Source: Chloroflexota bacterium
GTDB taxonomy: Bacteria > Chloroflexota > Anaerolineae > JAAEKA01
DNA: 41,143 bases
Reading direction: 5' to 3'
NCBI GenBank assembly: GCA_034717495.1
Contig: JAYELL010000047.1
Span: forward strand, 1 to 41,143
Shown here: positions 34,311 to 41,143 of the stretch, one piece after another
Position numbering within the stretch: position 1 is the first letter of the stretch
Layout: each line of letters starts with the position of its first letter
Translations under genes and position numbers: made by a program
The notes under the pieces: generated by a model
What the model saw: only the letters and a program-made list of their open reading frames with translations
Told to the model about the DNA's origin: nothing
Databases searched by the model: none

Positions 34311-35282
34311 TTACTTCTTTTTCTGGCGACGCTCGGCAAAACGACCCATGCCAAACATTTCCATCATCATGTTGCGCTTGGCCGGCTTGGGGGATCCTGG
34401 CTCCTCCCAGTGCCCGGTGCGACGTTCGGCCTGCCATTGATGGCGTGCTTCGACCGCACTTTCGAAGGCCTGCGCCAGAGCATCGTCGTCACCGGCCTCA
34501 ATGAGGTCGCGCCACGCCTGCAAGTTTTCCATGTAGGTATCAATCCAGCGCAGCACATGCTCCTGGTTGCCCGCGATGGCACTGCGAAAGACGGCAGGAT
34601 CCTCTGAGACCAGTTGGGTGGTATTCTCAAATTGACCACCGGCCAGTTTGCGCATCTCTGCCCAGGAAGGCTGACCCATGACGCTGGAAATCAGCGCCAT
34701 GCTAATCGTGGCAGGAAGGTGTTCCACAGCCGCCATCATGCCATCATGTTCTGTGGCATCCAGGAAAAGCGGATTCGCACCCAGCCGTTCTGCCAGGTCG
34801 GTCGCCATCTTGACGGCAGCCTCACTGGTCGTCGAGGTTGGGCAAATGGCCCAGGTGGCCTTGTCGAAGAGGTCAGCCCTTGCGGCTGCGCCACCTCCTC
34901 CCTCGCTGCTGACAATTGGATTGGTGCCGACGAAGGTTACTCCTGGGGGCAGCAGCTCGTCGGCCCATGCCAGCACCAGCCCCTTGGTGCTGGCAGTATC
35001 GAGTAACACGGTCCCCGGCTGCAACTCAGGCGCCAGGGCCTCCAGGGTGCTGCGTATCGCTGAGACCGGCAATGCCAGAATGATCAGATCCGCGTCATCG
35101 GTAGCATTGATCAGATTCCAATCGGTTTTGTCAACAGCTTTCATCTTCTTGGCTTGACTGGCAGCGTTATTGTCCTTATCGTGACCGACAACCTCGAAAT
35201 CCCGCTTCCCGCCGACCAGGCCAAGGCCTATGGAGTTTCCAATCAAGCCCAGGCCGACAATCGTTATCTTGGGTTTTGCCAT
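34311..35282 (-). CDS. Prephenate dehydrogenase-like protein (TyrA family)
   Basis: A 323-residue NAD(P)-dependent dehydrogenase of the TyrA type. The N-terminal Rossmann motif is VGLGLIGNSIGLGL at 9-22, and DTASTKG near 95-101 matches the family's D..S.K segment. The usual catalytic HPM.G reads TNPIVSSEGGGG, so the histidine is N121. The downstream HD..A..SHLPH segment reads EHDGMMAAVEHLPAT, with the last histidine replaced by alanine. The fold is clear but the classical prephenate chemistry is doubtful. A basic, methionine-rich tail ends the protein (NMMMEMFGMGRFAERRQKKK). It may act on another dicarboxylic substrate. Confidence 0.75.
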   Translation of the reverse strand: MAKPKITIVGLGLIGNSIGLGLVGGKRDFEVVGHDKDNNAASQAKKMKAVDKTDWNLINATDDADLIILALPVSAIRSTLEALAPELQPGTVLLDTASTKGLVLAWADELLPPGVTFVGTNPIVSSEGGGGAAARADLFDKATWAICPTSTTSEAAVKMATDLAERLGANPLFLDATEHDGMMAAVEHLPATISMALISSVMGQPSWAEMRKLAGGQFENTTQLVSEDPAVFRSAIAGNQEHVLRWIDTYMENLQAWRDLIEAGDDDALAQAFESAVEARHQWQAERRTGHWEEPGSPKPAKRNMMMEMFGMGRFAERRQKKK

Positions 35283-35312
35283 GACAAAGGTCCTCTCCTT
35301 TTGAAGCCTGGA

Positions 35313-35852
35313 TCAATTCATGTCGTCCGCCGCCTGCAACTGGGCCAGCAGCCGGTCTGTTTCCTCGATCACTGGTGCATCGATTTTATCCTGGTGCCGC
35401 CTGATAAGAGCCACTGTGCGTTCGCTGCAGCCAGCCTCTTGGGCCAGACGGGCGCCCAGGTCGGGGTGGTTCAGGTGGAGGTAGAAGGGAAATCGCCAGC
35501 TATCCGGTTCAGGGCTGGCTATTTGCTGAACCAGGCCCGGTTTTACGGTATTCATCAAAACAATCAGGACTCTGTGGGGCAGCCGTAATCTTCGTCCGGT
35601 GCCAATCGATTTTCCCGCGTCGTGCAACAGGGCTGCTGCCAGAAGATCCGCATTCTGGTATCCCCGAGTCTGAAGGGCTTGAAACACATTCAAGCTGTGA
35701 CGCTGGTCCCGTGGGATCATCTCCCGAAAGAGCGTAGTGGCGTCAACCGGCAGAACTGTCTTCAGCGAAGCTATCTCGTCAGCACTGATACGGGGACGAA
35801 AGGACCCGGTGAATTGCCTGATCCTGTAGCTAATTCGTTGCAGTATCGCCAC
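35313..35852 (-). CDS. HD-domain protein
   Basis: A 179-residue protein of the HD phosphohydrolase superfamily. The metal motif is LLAAALLHDAGK near 70-81, preceded by the first histidine in RDQRHSLNVFQ and followed by HHPD-like residues (LNHPDLGARLA) and LIRRHQD. Such proteins cleave phosphate esters of nucleotides or similar compounds. It lies 30 bases upstream of the TyrA-like gene and 31 bases downstream of the site-2 protease on the same strand, so the three probably form one operon. The particular substrate cannot be told. Confidence 0.82.
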   Translation of the reverse strand: MAILQRISYRIRQFTGSFRPRISADEIASLKTVLPVDATTLFREMIPRDQRHSLNVFQALQTRGYQNADLLAAALLHDAGKSIGTGRRLRLPHRVLIVLMNTVKPGLVQQIASPEPDSWRFPFYLHLNHPDLGARLAQEAGCSERTVALIRRHQDKIDAPVIEETDRLLAQLQAADDMN

Positions 35853-35883
35853 TGGTTTGTCGGCTTCCCCGTTTTCTGTTCAA

Positions 35884-36507
35884 TCAGGATAACAGCATGC
35901 TGACCAGAGCCTCAGTCGGTTTCCAAACGATCCAACCCAGCAGGTCAACACCCGGGATGAAGCTGCCCAGGATAATCAAACCAAAAAGAACCATTGGTCC
36001 AATCTGCGCCGTCTTTGCCAACGCGTTGGCCCAGGATACAGGGAGAATTCCCAAGGCTACTTTGAAGCCATCCAGAGGAGCAACGGGCAACAAATTGAAG
36101 AATAGCAGCGCTATGTTCAGATAGACAAAGGTGATCAGTATCATTCTCACCAGTTGATCGCCAGCGAAGTCCGTCAGCCCCCAGAGAAAGGCCACCAGGA
36201 CCGCCATAATCAGGTTGGAAAGAGGGCCGACCACCGCCACCAGAGCCATGTCTCGCCGGCCGTGTTTCAGGTTATAGGGATTCACGGGAACAGGTTTGGC
36301 CCAACCAATACCAACCATGAGAACCATCAGCGTGCCCATGACGTCCAGGTGCTTCAGGGGATTGAGCGTCAAACGGCCCAGGTCCTTGGCGGTCGGGTCG
36401 CCAAGTCGATTGGCTGCCCAGGCATGGGCGAATTCATGGACCGTGAAAGCCGGGATAAGGGCGATCAATAAGGCGATTATCTCTTCGGTGGAACGACCAA
36501 GTAACAT
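35884..36507 (-). CDS. Site-2 protease family protein (M50)
   Basis: A 207-residue intramembrane metalloprotease. The zinc motif is HEFAH at residues 24-28, in the first membrane helix (IALIPAFTVHEFAHAW), and the third ligand is in NLLPVAPLDGFKV in a later helix. About five to six helices are predicted. No PDZ domain is present, so it belongs to the short M50 group with unknown substrates. I place the start at the ATG at 36507; an in-frame codon 15 residues upstream would add a charged, cysteine-rich leader unlike the family. It heads a minus-strand operon with the HD-domain and TyrA-like genes and is divergent from the beta-mannosidase gene. Confidence 0.88.
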   Translation of the reverse strand: MLLGRSTEEIIALLIALIPAFTVHEFAHAWAANRLGDPTAKDLGRLTLNPLKHLDVMGTLMVLMVGIGWAKPVPVNPYNLKHGRRDMALVAVVGPLSNLIMAVLVAFLWGLTDFAGDQLVRMILITFVYLNIALLFFNLLPVAPLDGFKVALGILPVSWANALAKTAQIGPMVLFGLIILGSFIPGVDLLGWIVWKPTEALVSMLLS

Positions 36508-36636
36508 AAGGGAATCCTGTCTGCAAAGATTGTTGCGGCGATTATAGCACACAAGCTATCCCCTCGAAAGCCAGCAAACCTCCAGGTCCGCCTGCCGCAG
36601 TTTGACCGCAGGTGGATTCCGCAGCATAATCGCTGC

Positions 36637-38973
36637 ATGGACTCGATTCCGCAGCGACGCCACCGAGATCTGGCGACACTGACCTGGATGTTTAGCCAGG
36701 TACCTTCCCGACCGTGGCCCTCTTCCCGGCAGCATGTGGAATTCGACATGGCCAGCGTGGCAGGGTGGTTGCCTGCCACCGTGCCAGGCAACGTTCGCAG
36801 TGATCTGCTTACTGCGGGCTTGATTCCCGATCCCCTTCTCAGCGACGGATTGGAGTCCAGCCGGTGGACGGAGGGCGTTGACTGGTGGTACCGGACCCAG
36901 TTGCCTCTCGACATGCAGCCGGGAGATCGGGCCTTTCTCGAGTTCGATGGCATTGACTATCTCAGCGCTATCTTCGTTGACGGCCAGCAGATTGGCCTCC
37001 ATCAGGGCATGTTCAGCCGCCAGATCGTCGAGCTTCCTTCCAACCTGTGTGAACGCTCCAGTGTTCAACTGGCCGTGCGTATCTGGGGATCCGACAGCTT
37101 GCCCGAGTACAGCACAAATTTGTGGCAGTCCGCCTGGGCCCGGATAGCAGCGAAGGCCCAGGATAGCTTTCCCCCCTTCGACGACCGGTTGGCGTCCCTC
37201 AAGGCGCCCATGCATTCTGGCTGGGACTTCGCTCCCCGCCTGCGAACCATGGGGATATGGGATCTCTGCCGCCTGGTAATCTGTCGCGGGGTCTACCTGG
37301 CCGACCTGCAGGTCGAGGCTGAGCCCGTCGCGCCGATCACCGATCCGGGGCCAGCCCGGCTTCAGTTAAGCCTGACGCTCAACAGCGACAGTGCGCGTAT
37401 TGTGCAGGCGGAGATTGTCATCGCTCCCTCGGACGACACATCCAACATCCTCGAACGGTTCACTTTGGACCTCCAGGTTCCAGCCGGATCGAGCAGGCAT
37501 CAGCGGGAGGTTCTTCTGCCGTCGGCCCGCCTCTGGCAGCCATGGGACCGGGGCCAGCCCTGTTTATACCAGGTATCGATCGTTCTGCGGGAAGCTGCGG
37601 TAGAGGGTTCTGAGAAGTCACAGGTACTGGACAGGGTTGGCGTGCGGGTTGGGGTTCGAAGGATTCAGCGGGAGTTGACTGGCGATGGCGCACCCTGGAA
37701 CGTGGTTGTCAATGGACACACTCTTTTCCTGCGGGGAGCCAACTGGGTACCGGTGGATTCCCTCCAGGGACGGTCAGGCCTGCAGAACTATGGTCCCCTT
37801 TTGCAGCTTGCCAGGGAAGCTGGGCTCAATTTCCTGAGAGTGTGGGGAGGTGGCGGCCGCGAGAAAAAACTCTTTTATGACCTGTGCGATGAGATGGGCT
37901 TTCTTGTCTGGCAGGAATTCCCGATAGCCTGCGTATTCCTGGATCACCTGCCGCGGGATCGGGCTTATCTGGAGGTGTTGCGTCAGGAAACTGCCGGGAT
38001 TGTCCGTGCCTTGCGCAATCATCCGTCGCTTTTCCTCTGGTGTGGGGGCAACGAGTTTAGTCCCCTGCGTAACCGTCCGGCGATCCGAACCATGGCTGAG
38101 GTTGTGGCGACAGAGGATCCGGAAAGGCCCTTCATTTCGGCTTCGCCCAGCATGGGGGACTCCCACAACTGGAACGTCTGGCACGGACTGGCTCCCCTGG
38201 CTGCCTATCGCGGGGAACATGCAGCGTTTGTCAGTGAGTTTGGCCTGCAGGCTGTTCCCCACATCGACTCCTTGCGGCGTTTCCTGCCCGCGATGCAATT
38301 GTGGCCACCGGGCACGGGGTGGGAACGCCACAAGGCCGACCTGGACAAGCTGACCCGCTATGCCCAATGGTTTCGCGACTCCGATAGCCGTGACGCGCCG
38401 GCAGACGAGGCACTGGAGTCTTTTGTCCGGGCCAGCCAACGCTGCCAGGCTGCCGGACTGCAGGTAATGGTGGAGCATGTTCGGCGACGCAAGGGACAAA
38501 CCGGCGGCCTGGCGCTATGGCAGTGGAATGAGCCCTGGCCCGCCATCAGCTGGAGTGTCATCGATTACTTCGGGCAAGCGAAACGAGCTTATGATGTGCT
38601 GGCTCGTATCATGCAGCCGGTTCTGGTCAGCCTGTTATTCCCGCTGAAGCCAGTCAAAAGGGGTGATCAGTTGACGAGCGAGATATGGCTGGTGAATGAT
38701 CGCCTGACGGAATTGGCAGGATGCCGGCTCGAGGTTTTCCTCGACGAAAAACTGGTGCATGAACAGGCCTGTTCGGTCGGCGCCAACAGGGCGTCCCCTG
38801 TTGGAAAAATGAGCATCGCGATGCCCTCGACAGCGGGGGAACTGCGGGTTGCATTGTGGCAGGGGAACCGGCGGTTGGCAGAAAACGTCTACGACCTGCG
38901 CCACGTGGATGGTGGCACTGCCCCCGCGACGGCGACAATCCTGCGCCAGGGGGTTGATTGGCTATTGCGTTAA
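36637..38973 (+). CDS. Glycoside hydrolase family 2 protein, beta-mannosidase-like
   Basis: A 778-residue retaining glycosidase. The N-terminal sugar-binding domain begins around residue 45 (WLPATVPGNVRSDLL), followed by the immunoglobulin-like domain and the TIM barrel from about residue 360 (LFLRGANWVPVDS). The acid/base is E473 in WCGGNEFSPL and the nucleophile E534 in FVSEFGLQAVP. The sequence style (PGNVRSDLLTAGLIPDP, WWYRTQLP, LRVWGGGG) is that of beta-mannosidases. There is no signal peptide, so it acts in the cytoplasm on imported oligosaccharides. The ribosome site before the ATG at 36637 is weak. It is 32 bases upstream of the secreted glycosidase-like gene and may be co-transcribed with it. 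Confidence 0.9.
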   Translation: MDSIPQRRHRDLATLTWMFSQVPSRPWPSSRQHVEFDMASVAGWLPATVPGNVRSDLLTAGLIPDPLLSDGLESSRWTEGVDWWYRTQLPLDMQPGDRAFLEFDGIDYLSAIFVDGQQIGLHQGMFSRQIVELPSNLCERSSVQLAVRIWGSDSLPEYSTNLWQSAWARIAAKAQDSFPPFDDRLASLKAPMHSGWDFAPRLRTMGIWDLCRLVICRGVYLADLQVEAEPVAPITDPGPARLQLSLTLNSDSARIVQAEIVIAPSDDTSNILERFTLDLQVPAGSSRHQREVLLPSARLWQPWDRGQPCLYQVSIVLREAAVEGSEKSQVLDRVGVRVGVRRIQRELTGDGAPWNVVVNGHTLFLRGANWVPVDSLQGRSGLQNYGPLLQLAREAGLNFLRVWGGGGREKKLFYDLCDEMGFLVWQEFPIACVFLDHLPRDRAYLEVLRQETAGIVRALRNHPSLFLWCGGNEFSPLRNRPAIRTMAEVVATEDPERPFISASPSMGDSHNWNVWHGLAPLAAYRGEHAAFVSEFGLQAVPHIDSLRRFLPAMQLWPPGTGWERHKADLDKLTRYAQWFRDSDSRDAPADEALESFVRASQRCQAAGLQVMVEHVRRRKGQTGGLALWQWNEPWPAISWSVIDYFGQAKRAYDVLARIMQPVLVSLLFPLKPVKRGDQLTSEIWLVNDRLTELAGCRLEVFLDEKLVHEQACSVGANRASPVGKMSIAMPSTAGELRVALWQGNRRLAENVYDLRHVDGGTAPATATILRQGVDWLLR

Positions 38974-39005
38974 GAAAAGAGTGAGGCGAGGAGTCGCAGT
39001 GCCCC

Positions 39006-40397
39006 ATGATGAATTCCCAACGACGTACAATCGCTCTTGTTGCCTTCGTGTTGGTGGCGATCCTTGTATTGGCGGCTGTCTGGCTTTTTATCGGTAGACA
39101 ACCTTCCGCACAAAATGCTCAGGCGCCGGTTGCCCCCTCGGAGCCCTGGACGCCATCGTTGCCAGCCGAATTGGAAACGCCGGCGCAGGCTTCACCGACT
39201 GCGCCTATGGGACCTTCACCCCTGGCTTCTCCGAGCCCCACCTTGGGCTTACAGACTCCCCTTTCCCTTGAACCCTCTGAGCAGCAATCAGAAGCTGATA
39301 AGGCTCTCTATTTGCCCAGTGTGGGGCAGGGGGATTCGCTGGGAGAGGTGCCTTCTCCGGCAGATGAACCGACTCGAGAAGAGCCAGAAGATGAGACGGA
39401 ACCAACCGTTCGGGCTGCCGGGGTCGAGCCTGTTGAAACGGTCAAACCGATGATCCTGGCAGACCTTCCGCCCCTGAGTCTGGCCGACTGGCCCCGGCCC
39501 GTCCGCGACAACGGCATTTGCATCCACAATATCACCGAAGCCTACTATCATGAGGAGAATCTGGACATGCAGGTCCGCCGGCTTCAGGAAATGGGCATGC
39601 GCTGGACCCTGATGCTCTATGCCGATGAAAACCAGATCATGAAGGCTGCTCCTCGTTTCCGCGATGCCGGCATCATGGTTGTCTGGCGCAAGATGCTGCG
39701 ACCTTATGAGCGCTACTACGACTGGGGGCGGGATATCGCCTTGCTGCGCGAGCTGGGTATGGAACCCTACATGCAGATCTACAATGAACCCAGCCTGTCA
39801 GCCGAATGGCCCGACAAGCGCATGGACCAGGAGCAGTTTCTAAAGAATCTTGTCAATGCGGTGGAGCAGGTCTACAACGCTGGCGGCTATGTGGGCCTGC
39901 AGTTTGTGAGCGATGAGTGGCTGATTGCGGCCATCGATGAGATCCAGCGTCGCCAGGGTAATGCGGTTTTTGATCGCATGTTCCTGGTTCCCCATCCCTA
40001 CGGGTTGAACCACCCTCCCGACTACATCGAGGATGCCAATTCGGTCCTGGGTTTCTTGGATCAGGCCGATGTCGTCCGGGAAAGGCTGGGCTTCGTGCCT
40101 CCTATGATTGCCGGGGAAGGGGGCTGGAAATACAACGCCAGCGACGACAATCGGTTCCCGCGCATCGACGCGCCGCTCCACCGGGATTACCACGTGGCAG
40201 CCTATGATTGGTTCCGCAGTGGTACCCTCTCCAACGGTGAGCCCCTGCCCGACTACCTGCTGGCCTTCTGCCCATGGCTCCTGTCGTCCAAACTGGAGGA
40301 CAGCGCCTGGTTCGACAGTTTTGCCGGCGATCACCAACTTACCATCGATGGCGTGAAAGGAATGTCCAATTTCGAGAGGCGGTTTAGTTGGGAATGA
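39006..40397 (+). CDS. Secreted glycosidase-like protein with Pro-rich stalk
   Basis: A 463-residue exported protein. One membrane segment (IALVAFVLVAILVLAAVWLFI, about 9-29) is followed by a Pro/Ser/Thr/Glu-rich stalk to about residue 150. Then comes a globular domain of about 300 residues that looks like a TIM-barrel glycosidase: DNGICIHNITEAYYHEE, QIYNEPSLSAEW (with an Asn-Glu pair typical of clan A acid/base sites) and MIAGEGGWKYNA (a possible nucleophile glutamate). I do not recognise the exact family; it may be GH39- or GH5-like. The start has GAGGAG about 20 bases upstream, so ATG 39006 or 39009 is equally possible. The octamer array begins on the base after its stop codon. Confidence 0.75.
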   Translation: MMNSQRRTIALVAFVLVAILVLAAVWLFIGRQPSAQNAQAPVAPSEPWTPSLPAELETPAQASPTAPMGPSPLASPSPTLGLQTPLSLEPSEQQSEADKALYLPSVGQGDSLGEVPSPADEPTREEPEDETEPTVRAAGVEPVETVKPMILADLPPLSLADWPRPVRDNGICIHNITEAYYHEENLDMQVRRLQEMGMRWTLMLYADENQIMKAAPRFRDAGIMVVWRKMLRPYERYYDWGRDIALLRELGMEPYMQIYNEPSLSAEWPDKRMDQEQFLKNLVNAVEQVYNAGGYVGLQFVSDEWLIAAIDEIQRRQGNAVFDRMFLVPHPYGLNHPPDYIEDANSVLGFLDQADVVRERLGFVPPMIAGEGGWKYNASDDNRFPRIDAPLHRDYHVAAYDWFRSGTLSNGEPLPDYLLAFCPWLLSSKLEDSAWFDSFAGDHQLTIDGVKGMSNFERRFSWE

Positions 40398-40539
40398 GGG
40401 GACGCGGAGACGCGGGGATACGGGGACGCGGAGACACGGAGACACGGGGACGCGGGGACGCGGGGACGCTGGGATGCTGGGACACGGGGACGCGGGGACG
40501 CGGAGACACGGGGACGCGGAGACGCTGGGACGCGGGGAG
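40398..40539. repeat. G-rich octamer array, 17 units in perfect phase
   Basis: Seventeen units of 8 bases, without any gap, run from 40398 to 40533, with a partial unit to 40539. Eight units are GGGGACGC. The others vary only at unit positions 1 (G/T), 3 (G/A), 6 (C/T) and 7 (G/A); positions 2, 4, 5 and 8 never change. The array begins on the base after the TGA of the preceding gene. There are no spacers, so it is not CRISPR. It is a short tandemly repeated repetitive sequence; the strand is G-rich and could form G-quadruplexes. Confidence 0.9.
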
Positions 40540-40566
40540 TTGGAAATCTAGTGAAGGGGGTAGATC

Positions 40567-40947
40567 ATACCGAATATTCGCAGTTATCGTGAATTACGCG
40601 TGTACCGGGCGGCATTTGAAGCTGCAATGCAGGTGTTCGAGTTGACACGGAGTTTTCCTGCCGAAGAAAGATACGCATTGGTTGATCAAGTTCGGAGATC
40701 ATCGCGATCGGTTTGCATGAATATCGCAGAAGCATGGCGGAAACGCCGATACCCAAGGCACTTCGCCAGCAAGTTGAGCGATTCGGAGGCAGAAGCTGCC
40801 GAGACTCAGGTTTCTCTTGAATTCGCACTGCGATGTGGCTACATTGACCAGGAGATATTCGACACCATCGACGATAGTTACGACAAGATACTTGCTCAAC
40901 TCGTCACCATGGGCAAGAATCCCGAGAAATGGACCATTCGACGATAA
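40567..40947 (+). CDS. S23-type four-helix-bundle protein (23S rRNA intervening-sequence family)
   Basis: A protein of the S23/IVP four-helix-bundle family (PF05635-like), first found inside intervening sequences of 23S rRNA and related to Avd of diversity-generating retroelements. Signature pieces are FELTRSFPAEERYALVDQVRRSSRSVCMNIAEAWR and EAAETQVSLEFALRCGYI. Homology begins before the first usual start (GTG 40600). The upstream in-frame codons give PNIRSYRELRVYRAAFE, the standard family N-terminus, and an ATA at 40567 takes the place of the start. A GAAGGGGG Shine-Dalgarno sequence lies at 40553-40560, seven bases before it, and an in-frame stop is at 40561. Read from ATA the protein has 126 residues, the normal length. 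Function is unknown; RNA or nucleic-acid binding is thought likely for the family. Confidence 0.85.
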   Translation: MPNIRSYRELRVYRAAFEAAMQVFELTRSFPAEERYALVDQVRRSSRSVCMNIAEAWRKRRYPRHFASKLSDSEAEAAETQVSLEFALRCGYIDQEIFDTIDDSYDKILAQLVTMGKNPEKWTIRR

Positions 40948-41011
40948 CAATCTGGCCGGGCAAAGCCCCGCCCACTTCGCTTCACAGGGTCGAAAAGTTG
41001 CGTCCCCCACT

Positions 41012-41137
41012 CGCCGTGTCGCCCCTCCGCCCTCCCCACCCGCAGCGTCCCCCCTCGCCGCGTCGCCCCTCCGCCCTCCCCACCCGCCGCGTCCCCCTCC
41101 GCCCTCCCCACCCGCCGTGTCGCCCCCTCCGCCCTCC
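41012..41137. repeat. C-rich tandem repeat with octamer complements
   Basis: The core CTCCGCCCTCCCCACC occurs at 41025, 41069 and 41097, with a truncated copy at 41127, at spacings of 44, 28 and 30 bases. The copies are joined by CGCCG(C/T)GTC-like words. GCGTCCCC, the exact reverse complement of the octamer GGGGACGC, occurs at 41045 and 41089 in the array and at 41000 just before it. The array may continue past the window edge. On the minus strand it is very G-rich and could form G-quadruplexes. Confidence 0.8.
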
Positions 41138-41143
41138 GTAATC

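Noticed and set aside
40398-40539. Could the octamer array be a CRISPR array?
   Set aside because: Units are 8 bases and contiguous with no spacers, and no cas gene is present in the window.
40896-41111. Minus-strand open frame rich in Gly and Arg at the right edge
   Set aside because: It is translated from the C-rich repeat array and runs antisense into the S23 gene; the composition comes from the repeat.
1-41143. tRNA, rRNA, tmRNA, RNase P or known riboswitch genes
   Set aside because: Read through the intergenic stretches on both strands for their hallmark motifs and found none. A covariance-model search was not possible here.

Overview
The window looks like a chromosomal segment of a Chloroflexota bacterium, probably of the Anaerolineae/Caldilineae type. 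This is inferred from gene style, not from a marker gene: no rRNA or tRNA is present. The clues are a YvcK protein with two N-terminal membrane segments, a mannose-1-phosphate guanylyltransferase fused to a phosphomannomutase-like domain, a VanW/peptidoglycan-binding-like exported protein, RNase J, and short low-complexity repeat arrays between genes. Coding density is high, mostly with good Shine-Dalgarno sites. TTG, GTG and possibly ATA starts occur.

Layout. 1-556: 5' part of a DDE integrase-type transposase, cut by the window edge. 951-5644: a HerA-like ATPase with a coiled-coil tail and a VanW-type envelope protein. 5716-10468: a small membrane protein, OsmC, NAD+ synthetase overlapping a HAD hydrolase, then a truncated Nudix gene run in frame into an FAD oxidoreductase. 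10530-12114: two unrecognised genes, one frameshifted and one with a cysteine cluster. 12252-16782: central carbon block with gap-pgk in one operon, yvcK, and divergent rsmD behind back-to-back promoters. 16828-17855: decayed remnant of a carbohydrate-uptake locus (a DUF4434-like glycosidase broken in a homopolymer and the last 26 codons of an ABC permease). 18021-25463: hutI alone, a small secreted protein, an M20 peptidase, a PAP2 phosphatase, a DUF624-like membrane protein, RNase J and a zinc-ribbon membrane protein. 25464-26256: about 790 bases without a supported gene. 26257-34292: two tandem endonuclease/exonuclease/phosphatase paralogues, a sulfite-oxidase-like protein, a ROK kinase, the nucleotidyltransferase fusion, an Lgt-like protein and a LysM protein. 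34311-36507: a TyrA-like dehydrogenase, an HD-domain protein and a site-2 protease on the minus strand. 36637-40397: a GH2 beta-mannosidase-like enzyme and a secreted glycosidase-like protein. 40398-41143: an S23/four-helix-bundle gene between two short-repeat arrays.

How the genes fit together. The strongest functional theme is sugar and envelope metabolism: gap, pgk and the YvcK regulator; ROK kinase feeding hexose phosphate to a mannose-1-phosphate guanylyltransferase; beta-mannosidase and secreted glycosidase; LysM, VanW, PAP2 and Lgt-like envelope proteins. Several enzymes look degenerate at catalytic positions (TyrA-like, Lgt-like, phosphomannomutase-like domain).

The best candidate for something undescribed is the right end. 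There an S23-family gene, whose homology starts at an ATA codon well spaced from a Shine-Dalgarno site, lies between a perfect-phase G-rich octamer array and a C-rich array. The C-rich side contains exact reverse complements of the octamer, so the transcript could fold with the gene in the loop, in the manner of 23S rRNA intervening sequences.
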